From Cunninghamella blakesleeana (Eukaryota; Mucoromycota; Mucoromycetes; Mucorales; Cunninghamellaceae), in the NCBI GenBank assembly GCA_017871115.1, contig JAFCIZ010000005.1:1906501-1970500 (forward strand): 64,000 nt of DNA, read 5' to 3'. Of this stretch, positions 1 through 12,073 are shown piece by piece. The translations under genes and the position numbers were made by a program. Within the stretch, counting starts at the first letter, position 1. Each line of letters opens with the position of its first letter. The notes under the pieces are model-generated. The model saw only the letters and a list, made by a program, of their open reading frames with translations, made no database searches and was not told the DNA's origin.

Positions 1-665
1 AAAAGGAAAGAAACGAAAAAATAATAAACCAATTTTTTTTTTTTATAAAATCAATTGAAAGACCGCCCATTTTTTTTTACCCTTTTTGTTTAAACTAAAC
101 TAATCTATTTTTATCATCTAAGTATGGTAAAATAAATAATAGACAAGCGCAAGAAAAAAAAAAAAGAATAAGAACTTTAAAATATCTGCCAAGTCTTTCT
201 CCATTTTATTATCATTATTAATACTATTATTATTATTATTTGATTTAAACTTGATCTCCCATAAATATGTAAAAAATGTTTAATCCCTATTTATTTATTT
301 ATTTTTTTTATTAAATCACACTAGTTAATTACGTATAATGATGATATATAAAGCATTTTTTTTTGTGACTCGAAAATTGGCCAAGAACATCCCTACCATA
401 CGTATTTACTAATATGGTTCTTTTCAGAATATATTACATAAAATGATAAATTTTTCCCTATTTACGTAAATAATATTGATTGATTTTTATTTTATTTTCA
501 TTTTTTATAACCCAGGGTAAAGTGTATAAATCTATATATATTAGTTCTAGCTCACCAGTATCTTTCTATTTTGTATTTAATCTCAATAACCAATCATCAT
601 TATTTTTGGTACTATAGAAAATTTCTAAAATAAAAAAAATATAATCTTGATTCTTTCATCAGATA

Positions 666-706
<41 letters not shown>

Positions 707-1161
707 CTATACATGGTGTTTATTTTATTTTTTTTACAAGTCTATAATATTTTTTCGAATTAAAAGTGATTGTATTGTAATATTTAGGTTAATATTATTC
801 TAAAAAGTAAAAAAATCGTCATGTGATCTTTTTTTAATTTTCATCAATGTATAATGGAAAGGAGAGAGAGAGTACAGGTTCCCAAATATTATGTCATTGT
901 TAAGTACCGACTTGACAAAGCTGTTTACTTTTTATTTGATTTTTTAAACACAGCTTTGTATACACACACTATAAAAAAAATAGAACTGTAATTGGATAGA
1001 TATATTTCCCACGAAAATAAGCGGCGGCATTTTAATTTATTGTTATTTAAAAAAATCTATAAAAGATCTGAATTTTTCTTTACTTTCTTTTTTCTTTCTT
1101 TCTTTCTTTCTTTTTTCTTTATTAAACTAAACTCATTATAAAAAATAAAATAATAAATAAA
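1..1161. other. Spacer upstream of ornithine aminotransferase
   Basis: No coding frame is convincing here. The stretch is AT-rich and holds a (TA)n run at 668-703, a CT-rich pyrimidine tract at about 1075-1120 just before the start codon, and a GC-box-like element at 1024-1035 (GCGGCATTTTAA) whose variants recur upstream of MLH1 and EF2. It probably contains the promoter and leader of the aminotransferase gene. Confidence 0.5.
668..703. repeat. (TA)n microsatellite
   Basis: An uninterrupted TA dinucleotide run of about 36 bp in the upstream spacer. Similar runs are scattered through introns and spacers of the window. Confidence 0.9.
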
Positions 1162-2822
1162 ATGGCTTCTATTTCTAGTAAAGACGTTGTTGCTTTAGAA
1201 GAACAATACAGTGCTCACAAGTAAGATTATATTAACGATCATTTATAAATGATTTGTATTTTACATTACTTGTATATTGATCGCGATTCTTTTTTTTTAA
1301 TCAATCTATTTTAGTTACCATCCTTTACCCGTTGTCTTTTCCAAAGCTCAAGGTATTTGGGTATATGATCCCGAAGGTAATAAATACATGGACTTTTTAT
1401 CAGCCTATTCTGCTGTCAACCAAGGCCACTGTCATCCTAAAATCATTAAAGCTTTATGCGATCAAGCTCAAAAATTAACATTGTCCAGTCGTGCTTTTTA
1501 TAATGATGTCTTTGGTTCCTTTGCTAAATACGTCAATGGCTACTTTGGTTATGATATGGTATTACCTATGAACACTGGTGCTGAAGCTGTTGAAACTGCT
1601 ATTAAATTAGCTCGTAAATGGGGTTATGAAAAAAAGGGAATTCCTGAAAACGAAGCTATTGTATTAAGTTGTGAAAATAACTTCCATGGTCGTACTACTG
1701 GTGTTATTAGTATGAGTACTGATCCTGATTCTTTCCTTGGTTTTGGTCCTTATTTACCCTTGGTTGGTCCTAAATGTCCTACTACTGGTATTACTATTCG
1801 TTATAATCATGCTGAAGATTTAGAAAAGGTATTAGAAGCTAACAAAGGAAAAGTTGCTGGGTTCTTAGTTGAACCTATTCAAGGTGAAGCTGGGTAAGTT
1901 TTTTTTAAAAATATAATAATGAAAAGTGAAGAAGAAATAAAAAGAGTAAAATAAGGGTGTGAAAAAAAAAATGTGCATTAGGATAGAAATAAAATATTGA
2001 TGCATCCCCTTTTTCTTTTTTTAATGTAATATACAGTATCATGGTCCCTGATGAAGGTTACTTGAAGAAATGTTATGAACTTTGTAAAAAACACAATGTA
2101 TTATTCATTGCTGATGAAATCCAAACTGGTTTAGCTCGTACTGGAAAAATGTTATGTGTTGAACATGATCAATTCCGTCCTGATGTAGTATTATTGGGTA
2201 AGGCTTTATCTGGAGGTGTTTATCCTGTCTCTGCTGTTTTAGCTGATCGTGATGTCATGTTATGTATTAAACCTGGGGAACATGGTTCTACTTATGGTGG
2301 TAATCCTTTGGGTTGTGCTGTTGCCATGGCTGCTTTAGATGTTATCAAAGAAGAAAACTTAGTGGAAAGAAGTCAAGTATTAGGTGAAAAATTCAGAGAT
2401 GCTCTTAGAAAAATTGACAGCCCTCTTCTTCAAACAGGTAAAAATTGATATATATATATATATATATACAAATAATAATTATAAATAAATAAAAAAGAAG
2501 GAGAAATGAGTCATACATACTTACAAATATCATTTTTTTATTTAATTTTATTACATATATATATATAGTACGTGGACGTGGTTTATTAAATGCTATTGTA
2601 ATTGATGAATCAAAAACCGAACGCTCTGCTTGGGAACTTTGTTTATTACTTAAATCTCGTGGCCTTTTAGCCAAACCTACTCATGTAAATATTATTCGTC
2701 TTGCTCCTCCTTTATGTATTACTGAAGAAGAATTACTTCAAGGTGCTGATATCATTGCTCAAGCTCTTAAAGATATTGTTAATATGAAAAAAGAAGATAT
2801 TCCTAATGAACTCGGTCATTAA
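1162..2822 (+). CDS. Ornithine aminotransferase
   Basis: PLP-dependent class III aminotransferase that converts ornithine and 2-oxoglutarate to glutamate semialdehyde and glutamate, the arginine-catabolic step of proline and glutamate metabolism. Predicted exons are 1162-1220, 1315-1893, 2037-2437 and 2569-2822, giving 430 residues, the normal family length. Visible signatures are [14 protein letters not shown] near the N terminus, [19 protein letters not shown], the [16 protein letters not shown] segment joined across intron 2, and LLGKALSGG, whose lysine (about residue 268) should hold the PLP Schiff base. [12 protein letters not shown] is formed across intron 3. No targeting peptide is obvious, so a cytosolic enzyme as in yeast Car2 is likely. 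Codon use is biased (GGT, GCT, CGT), suggesting strong expression. It converges with MLH1. Identification is secure from the whole-length match to the family pattern. Confidence 0.96.
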
Positions 2823-3115
2823 TTAAAGATAATAAAATATATGAAGTATATATATATATATATAAATAATCGTAGTAAATAGCTTTTTATTTTTATTTTT
2901 TCCCCTCTTATTTCTTTTATATATATATTTAATAAATCCTTTAAAATATAAATATTCTATTTTATTTTTAATTAATACAGAAAATCGGTATATTATTAAC
3001 AAATAATCCTGCTTTATTACAAATAAAGTTATAATTTCAGCCAATAATGATAGTTTTTAAAGTTTTCCATGTGTGTAACTTAAATCAAGTCTATTTTTTT
3101 TTTCGCACGACTTTT

Positions 3116-6100
3116 TTAACATCTTTCAAAGATTTTATAAAGGTCAGATAAACTAGCTAATTTTGTAATAAAGGAAGTTCCATCTTTTACTATAGATTTG
3201 GGTGCAATGAATTTTTGTTTTAATGCTGGGAATAATAAATGTTGAATTTGCCAAAGATATCTATCATGTCGTTTTCTATATTCTTCTTGATGATCAATTA
3301 ATGGTAATGGCGGCTCTGCACTATAAAAAATTGCAAGTTCTCTTGATAATGAATCTAAACAAATTTGCTCGTCTTCCCAATCAACCTGGGAAAAAAATAA
3401 TATAAAAGGAATAAATGAAAAAAAAAAAAATAGTGTAAATAAATAAAGTTATAAATATCACTTGTATATATATATATATATATATTAATCTTTTTATTAT
3501 TATTATAATTATTATTACCTCCGTTCCCAACCTTAATAAAAACATAGGTAACTTATCCATAGTAGGTATATATCCACGTAAAATCATTGGTAATGCCTTT
3601 AATTGTCCATCTTCTGTAACAATCATTGAATAATAATCTTCCAACATTTTTGCAAATTCTATTAATTTATTAACTATCAACTAGTTATTTAGTTGTTTTT
3701 TAAAAAATAAATTAAAAGTAAAATTAAAATAAATATTGGAATGAGTCATTAGAATGATTTGTGCATATTCTTCCCGTGGAAAAAAACATGAATTAAAGTT
3801 TTTACCTCCGCAACTTTATCTTTTGATGCTAATTGAGATGGTAAAGAACCATGTAATTCTTCTGTGTTTAAAGCTATAAGTATACATTCCTTTATATCAA
3901 TTGGTGTTGCTAATTCAATCATACCAAAATTATTAAATTCTGTTAGGATCACTTGATAAAATAATTCTTCGCTATAAAATAAAAATTCAATATTAACGTA
4001 TATTTATTAGCTATTAATTATATTTATATATATTACCTGATCACAGCGTAATTAACAAGATAAAGTGATGTTTCATGTTGAATTAAAGCTAGAGTATCAT
4101 CTACACATCCAACAAAAGTATGATTTGATAATAAATCTGTCATGCCTATTTTAATATATTTATTTTTATCAAGTTAATATATATATATATTTGTATATAT
4201 TAATATGGTAGTAATAATTTACCTATATGTTCACTTTTTTTAACATTTTTCCTTAAATTCAATATACTTGTTAATGTAACTTCTACACGGCTTCTTTTTT
4301 GTCTTTCGTTATACGATGATTTTACATCTCCGAGATTTATCCTATTTAAGAAAGTTACATAAATAAAAAAAAATTTGAATAAAATATCACTACCAAATAA
4401 AAAAATAAATAATTTTATTTCCTTAAATATAAACTTACTCCATATTAGCATCATCCATAAGTGTATCTTCATTGTCATTATTTAAATTATCACCGTTATC
4501 ATCATCAGCGCTAATATTACTTTTTCTTGATAAAAGAGGTGTTGAAGGAGTATTATTACTAGTTGCAGTTTTTATATCATAACTTGATGGGCCTGCCATG
4601 TATGAATCTAGCGTTGTACTTTTACTATCTGTTCTAACTTGGTGATACACTGCTACCTTACTAGATGTTCCTTGAAATACTATAATAAATAGAGAAATAA
4701 ATATATGAATATTAGAAAATAATAACAATAATGGTGTTTTGAATTAAATTGTTTCTAAGGCTTACAACTATTGTCTGCATTTGTAGGTGGAGCACCAGGA
4801 AGTAATGACTAGCGAATAATGAATAACAATTAATGTGATATATTATTAATAGTTCTTTTTTTACTTTATGTAAATGTATATACGACTCCCCATCTGATTA
4901 TTGTATGTACCTGAGTATAAAATGTTCTAGACGAATTAGCATCTTCTAATACTTCTTGAAAAACGTCCTGTATAGAATTTATTATCCAATCCTCGTTTAA
5001 AAAGCGTACCTAATTAGTTTATACATGCATATGTATATATGTATATATATATATTCATAAGTATTATTAATGAATTGGATTTTATCTTTTTTTTAATATA
5101 AATATAGAAATTGAGCATACTTCTTGCTTAGTTGGATGAACATTGACATCTACATTTTCAGGTTTAATTTCCATACTAAGATATACAAATGGGTGACCAC
5201 CTTTTGGCAATAGAACTGAATATATATTTTCAATCATACGTTTAATTGGCTGGCTTTCTACCGATCGATCTAAATGAAATAATATATATATTAATAATTT
5301 ATATCACTTGTAATAACAATGATCATATATATAAACTTACGATTGATAAATAATAAAAATGTCATACGTTTCACACTGTAATTGGCATTAGAGATATAAC
5401 ACTTCATTGAGAAATCCAATTTTTCAAAAGCTCGCTCGCCAAATAACAGTTCATTTGCGACATTGGATCCATATATTTGTCGAATTGTATCTATTGTGTT
5501 TGTAGTACTTGTCGTTTGTATATCAGCTTTCATTGATCCTTGCTAATATGATATATAAATTAGTAAATATAATATAGTATAATATATGTATTCATAAAAA
5601 AAAAGATTTATTCAATAATATGATCTAGTTACCTTTTTACATGTAAATCCAACATTTGCATTATGAATAGCGTATCTTCCAACAATATCTAATATTTTAT
5701 TATATTCTTCCCCGGTAGATTTAAATGCGTCTCTTCGTAGTTTTGTATTATAAAATAAATCTTCTGCCTAAAAATATCATCAAATAAAAATAAAAAAAAA
5801 TAATGAGCATAAGCATGAATGGGTTTATATATATATACTTTTTAATCCCTCTCGCACTTTTTTTATTTATATATTTAACGGTATATTACAGTGATTTGAG
5901 TTCCATCATTTCCAGCACATGGTTTAGGTTCTTCGCTTTGACCAGGTCTAGGTGCAACTAATTTACCATCAGAATAATTGGCTCTATTTTTATAATCAAA
6001 AAATACGATAAATATAATATAAAAAGTCAATAAATTAAATATAAATATACATAATTATTACAAGATAATTATCTTTTAAAATTTTCTTTTATATATTTAT

Positions 6101-6760
6101 TATTCTTTGTACCGATAAGCACAAGGAGAATCTTTGGTTTTTGTAGTAATCGTGACATGAGCAATATGTGATATACTTGCTAAAGCCTCCCCGCGAAACC
6201 CATATGTTGCAATATGTGATAGATCCTCGAATTTTTTAAGTTTACTAGTTGTAAATCTTTCACAGACTATACCTAAATCTTCTTTCTATATTATTGAATA
6301 AGACAAAAATGCATTTATAATAAGTATATATAAATGAATTATAAAAGCCATTTATTTTTTCTCTCTATATATGCTTGCATATTTATCTATTTAACTATAT
6401 CCATACCTTTATGCCATGTCCATTATCTTGAATTTGTAATAACTTTAAGCCACCTTCTTTTATTAATATTTGTATTTGTGTTGATCCAGCATCTAATGAG
6501 TTTTCGATAAGTTCTTTTAAAGCATTAGCAGGTCTTTGAATAACCTAGATATCATTTAATAGTGAAAATAATCGTGTTTTAGTAAAAGAGGTATTTTTTT
6601 ATAAAGGTTGACATTTTTATTTTTTATTTTTGTCGAAATATAAGGATAGATTTTTTATTATTATTTATATATATAACTATATTACTTCTCCAGCAGCAAT
6701 ACGATTAGAAACAATTTCATCCAATTTTCTAATTCTTGGTACCGATATTTCCGATGCCAT
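3116..6760 (-). CDS. MLH1: DNA mismatch repair protein MLH1
   Basis: MutL-homologue GHKL ATPase that partners PMS1/PMS2-type proteins to couple MutS mismatch recognition to strand incision. Fifteen exons: 6686-6760, 6407-6544, 6113-6285, 5890-5983, 5633-5767, 5341-5542, 5121-5269, 4911-5009, 4766-4808, 4439-4679, 4223-4341, 4037-4145, 3806-3971, 3519-3680, 3116-3385. They sum to 2175 nt, or 724 residues (human MLH1 has 756). ATPase motifs are visible in the first three exons: [32 protein letters not shown] and [12 protein letters not shown]. The transducer region has FINHRSVESQP. The protein ends in FERC, the conserved MLH1 C terminus that contributes to the endonuclease site of the partner subunit, which separates it from PMS proteins. 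A GC-box-like element and a T7A8 palindrome lie about 90-120 bp upstream. The call is very firm; the 43-nt exon 9 is in a low-complexity linker and is the least certain. Confidence 0.96.
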
Positions 6761-8977
6761 TTTTATATATAAATATAAACAATATATTACAAGGTGAAAT
6801 GTTTTAAAGAATAAAAAAAAAATAAAGATAAAGCAAAGCACATACCTAATTTTTTTAAAAAAAAGAGCGGAATTTTAAAACTAGCGTGAATTGGTTTATC
6901 AGGTTAATATCATGATTTTACATTATCTAAATTATTTATTATATGTTTTTGTCACCTAATGTCAACTGCCTTATAACAAAACTAATAGTATTAATTAAAT
7001 GGAAAAAAGATAGTAAAAAATTAAAATTAAAGTACATATATAACTATAGGCTATTTTTCTTAAAAAGCAGTTTTTTTCAAACAATGAAATATCATAGTTT
7101 TTTTACAAAACTTTAATCACTGTTTTTTTTTTATTATAATTTATTTAAATAGATTTTTCATCTTCATTATGGAAAATATTAATGTAAAAAACATGCATAA
7201 AAATTAAACAATGACTATATCTCTCAAAACAAATATCTAAAGTAATTTGGTGGATACAACGAGAAGCATGTGTAAGTATCAAAATCAATGCTATGTATTC
7301 TATTAATACTATTAATCCATCACTTAAATCGATGAAAATTTAAATCAATACTTTTTACCTAAATGAAAATATAATTGATAATAATTTAAAGGTAATAAAT
7401 CAGAGAAATTAATGAGCTCAAGATAATTTAGCGGCTTTTTTTATTACTGTTACTATTGCCATTTTTTTAAAAAGATATGGAGGATTTGTATATCTGAAAT
7501 ATAGAAGACGACAGTATTCAATCATACTATCGTAATAAAATATATAAAAAATATACAATCTATTTTAAAATATTAATAACATAAAAGATATTTTTGTATC
7601 AGACCTTACAGGTAGAAAGGAACTTTTGTAAATGTTGTTAGTAATACAGTCATATTCATTGAGCCTATTCATCAAGTAATTCAGTTATTGATATTGATGA
7701 CATTAAAATATCAATATAGTAAATTATTAATGGTAGGTATAATAAAATAAATAAAAAGAATGAGAGGGTTTTAAAAAAAAGCTCATTAAGTTTTTGGTTA
7801 GCAACATTTCTAGCTTTTATTTTAAATACCTTTTATTATAACTACTCATTATTATGTGAAGGAACCTGAAATAAAGAAATGACTTCAGTTTGTATAACCT
7901 TTTTAAAAAATGAAGATATATTTTGTAGTATCTACTTTTTTTCCCTTTATATATATATATGTATCCTGTAGTGTAGCTGTACACAGATACTAATATTAAA
8001 CTTATATCACAAATGAAAGGTAAATATAAACATAAACACAATGATCCAGCTTTTAAATTTAAGCAAATAAAAGAGGATAAATTCAAAATCCAAAGTTAAG
8101 CTTGTGTGTTGTATTGTAGATTGACAAACAATAATTAAAAATAATTTAGGATTATTCATTTTGCCAGAATGAGAAATAAACGAAAATATCAATCACAAAC
8201 CTTTTGAAGATTTAATTATAAACCTAGAAACAATAAAATTTTAGAAAAGCTAAAAAAAAAAGTCAGAAAACAATCACTATAGAATGCTCCGTTTTGAAGA
8301 ACATATATATATATATATATATTGTATTTATTTTTTCAATTAATTTATTAAACTTATAACTTTAGTATAATATGTAGCTAATTGACATTAAATGTAAAAG
8401 ATAAAACCTATACAGCAGCAGCCGATCAGGAATGTAGAAATTCAAATATTGTGGTTGAATAATGGAAATAAGTATTACACAAAAATAGCATTCGAAAATA
8501 GCAATTTTCAATCATTAATAACTATTATTGTAGCTGTTCAATGCAATAAAAAAATAAAATACGTTGTATCGCCTAAAAAATACTAGTTTTTGGAGTTATT
8601 GGATATACATTTAACTTTATTTATCTGCTATTCCGTCAAGCAATACATAATATCTAGAAAATGACCGCCCTTCATTAAATATATTATTTTATAGGTACTT
8701 TGAAAATGATTTATTTATTATAAACGCTGACCAATGAATAAAAGTTTTAAAAATACTGTTATCTTTCGAACCTAATAGAAGTCAAGGAAAAATACTGTAT
8801 TAGAGTTTTACTCATACATTTTAACAAAAATGTGCCTTAATAATTTTAATCGTCTTTTTTTTTAACCCCAGATTTTGAACTCTTTTTAAATTGCTCATTT
8901 TGACTTTTTTTCTTTCTTTCCTTTTATTTAAGTATTACATTACCATTGTATATAATTCGATTTTTTTTTTAAAAAAA
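6761..8977. other. 2.2 kb divergent spacer between MLH1 and the TUTase gene
   Basis: Shared upstream region of two divergent genes. Near MLH1 it has T7A8 at 6850-6864 and GCGGAATTTTAA at 6867-6878. Near the nucleotidyltransferase a T10A8 palindrome (8961-8978) runs directly into the start codon. GACCGCCC occurs at about 8663. Between them the sequence is less homopolymeric than other spacers but has only short interrupted frames, for example a basic 28-codon frame on + from 8012. It may be decayed mobile DNA, but nothing could be identified. Confidence 0.45.
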
Positions 8978-8978
8978 A
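8961..8978. promoter_or_regulatory. T10A8 palindrome abutting the TUTase start codon
   Basis: Ten T followed by eight A, the last A being the A of the chosen ATG. Similar T(n)A(n) steps occur upstream of several other genes in the window and may set nucleosome-free start regions. Regulatory function is inferred only. Confidence 0.35.
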
Positions 8979-11789
8979 TGGATTATATAGATAAACAAAT
9001 ATATCATATTTGTAAAGAGATTACTATTGAAAATTCTATTGTGCAAAATGAAACCATGAGACATAATAGAATATACCCTCAAGTACTTGATTATACAGAA
9101 CTCAAAGATCGTTTTTATGAAGAGTATCCAGAGTTATATGATACTATGGTAGAATATTACGATAATCTAGAATATTTCCTTATGAATGAAGTGAATGGTG
9201 TACTAGTTGATAATGTATTCAATATGATCCTGACTTATGGGCAGTATCAAGAACGGCTATCCTTAAAATTACCTTTAAGTCATATCTTTACTCAAATGGA
9301 TGAAGTCCTCTTTATAATTATTCCAGAAGATCGTATCAAAACAGTACAAGGTGATCATAATAATACTAAAGAACCCCCTCTTTTTATTGATTGTCGACTT
9401 GGAACTGTAACTGGATATTCGGTTACAGAAAATAACGAATATTACAAAAAATTTAAAACCTTACAAAAATTTTATAATAAGACGAAAAGTAAATATGGTG
9501 ATGAATACTTGGAAGCAAAACGTTTATTATTGGCTAAAAATTTGTTTGAAAATTATAAAGCACGTACAAATATAGATATTTTGATTTCAACGATATAATA
9601 ATAATAATAATAATCTATGGTTACTGCGTTATATTAATACGACTTATATATATATATATATTGTTTTATTATCAATTAGTCATTATTACCACAAGAAAAT
9701 ATTTTTCAAAGACAAACTGGGTTAATAGTTAGACTAAATACTATGTTGGAAGGTATTTGGCCTGGTAAAGGATACAAAATTGAACCTTTTGGGTAATGGT
9801 TTAAAATAGGAAAAAGAATAAGATTAGAAATAAAAATAATTAGAAAAGGGAATAGTATGATTAACTCATATATATATATTGTAGATCATCTGTCACTGAT
9901 TTAATGATACAGAGTTCAGATATCGATCTTAGTATTGTTTTACCAAATGATAGACAACATATTTGGAAATACAAATCTAATGCTCTACGTAAACCATGGG
10001 GTTCCGTATTTAATGTTGATTTTATAGCATCTCAATTAGAACTCAGGGGGATGGAAAAAGTAGAAGCTATTCATGCTATTGTACCTATTTGTAAATTCCA
10101 AGATCCAGTAACAAAACTTGTTTGTGATTTAAGTGTCCATAATACCCTTGCCATTGAAAATTCAAAATTAATAAAAGCATATATAAAGTTAGACAACCGA
10201 ATTCGTCCACTTCTGTATTTAATCAAGTACTTTACAAAAATGCGAGAAATTAATAAATGTAAATAGAATTGAAGTATCAATATATATAATTATAAACGAT
10301 AAAAAAAAAATATTTATTTTCTTTACTATTTTTTTTTCATCATAAGCTATTTCTGGAAATCTAAGTAGTTATTCCTATGTATTACTTTGCTTATCCTATT
10401 TAATGAAAGTTCGTCCTTCACCAATTGTACCTAATTTACAATCTATACCAGTAAAATGTGAATCATCTACTTGCTTTTATCAAGAAACCAAAAGAAATGA
10501 AAAAAGAAAATTCTTATATCGTGGTGAAATAAAAAAATATGATATTGCTTACCACACCTGTATTGAAGTAAAAAATGAAATCCGTAATACTCTTAGGGAA
10601 AATAATCAACCTTCATCATCTGTACCAGCAATTACAACACCTTATTCGTCTTCAGGTCCCTCAACTAATTTAAAAACTGAATGGAAATCTTACAATTCAA
10701 CCGATTTAGCTACACTTCTTATTGATTTTTTCGATTTTTATTCCACACTTAATTTCAACCAATATATTGTTGCACCTTCTGAATCAGGATTTATACGTAG
10801 AGATAAAAACAATAAAAGAAGGAAAGAGCCAATTATTATAAAAGATCCATTTATCGAATTCCGTAATGTTGCGTAAGTATTCTTTTTCTCCCCTCTTTTA
10901 ATAATAATAATAATAATAATAAAAAGAATGAAAATAAAAATATATAAATATACATATACAATAATATATTTTTCTTATTATTTTAATTTTTAATTTTTTT
11001 AGTGCAACGTGTACAAAGATAGGGTTAGAAACAGTTCAAAAGGAATTTCAAAGGGCTTATAATATGTTGACAAATGGAGCCACGTTTAGGGCTGTATGCT
11101 CAAGGCCAAATCTAGATAAGCGACCCTATGATCCGGATTCACTGGAAAATCGAAAAAGGAATCCTCAAAATAACAATAATAACAACAGCAATCAAAATAC
11201 AAATAATATGAATAATGAACTAAACAATATTACGAAGAGCGTTTCTACACTTAATATAAACTCACCAAATTTTTATCCTTCTCAATATAATGGATATAAC
11301 AATACTAATACTGAATCCTTAGGCTATGCAGAGGAAATTAGTGATCCGGAGATGGCTAACTTTAATGGTACTATGAACGATGATTATAATAATGATGATG
11401 GCATTTATGATGAAGAAGAAGTAGAAGGGGAAGAATATGAAAGCTTTTTTTATAAGGATGGATTTGAAGAAGAATATAACGATAACTTTTATTATGAAGA
11501 TGAATTTGAGGACGAAGAAGAGTATTATAACAATGATAGTGAAAATATACCAGTCCATATTAGCTTAAAAAATGTACCTGAATATATTGAAGAAGAAAAT
11601 ATAATGACAGCACTTTGGGAACATGGATTCGTAGTGGGAATGGAAAGAGTAGATACAAAGATTTTGAAGAAAAATACGCCTTATTATGGGTTTTATCATT
11701 GGAATGTTACTTTAAGTCCTTATGGTGCTTCATTACCTACGTTTTTTATTATTGGCGATGAAGCTATTTATTTTGATGTACTAGTATGA
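8978..11789 (+). CDS. Cid1-like terminal nucleotidyltransferase (poly(A)/poly(U) polymerase family)
   Basis: Non-canonical RNA tailing enzyme of the Pol-beta superfamily. The likely reaction is addition of U or A to RNA 3' ends; base preference cannot be read here. Predicted pieces are 8978-about 9598, 9680-9792, 9885-10258, 10347-10872 and 11003-11789. The catalytic core sits in exons 2-3: EPFGSSVTDL (helical-turn GS motif), SSDIDLSI (first two Asp) and CDLSVHN (third Asp). RIRPLLYLIKYF, SYSYVLLCLSYLM and IEFRNVA fit the PAP/OAP-core and PAP-associated regions. The C-terminal tail is Asn-rich, then very Asp/Glu/Tyr-rich (about 11380-11540), then a short ordered end. The exon 1/exon 2 junction is unresolved: exon 2 needs a phase-0 donor, but exon 1 has no in-frame GT before its stop at 9596-9598. 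A GC donor, a frameshift or a different acceptor are the options. Confidence 0.85.
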
Positions 11790-12073
11790 ATTTAGTTTAT
11801 ATATGTAGTTTTATATCCTATTTTGCATGATTTTTTAATTTATTTATATTTTAACAAAATGATAATAATAAATGAAGTATATAGACGTATGAGCTGCATA
11901 AGTTTGTAAAGTCATTTTGAAATTGAATAGAAAAAAAAGGAAATTCATGCTAAATTATAAGTGACTCGATATATTAGCTGGGTTTAATTTTTATTTTTTT
12001 AAAAAAAAAATTGAAAATCTTTTTTTTTTTTACATTTCTTTACTTTATTGATCCTTATTTTTTAAAACTAACA

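Noticed and set aside
3116..6760. PMS1/PMS2 identity for the MutL homologue
   Set aside because: The FERC C terminus, the FINHRSVES segment and the lack of the PMS2 DQHAxxE endonuclease motif point to MLH1.
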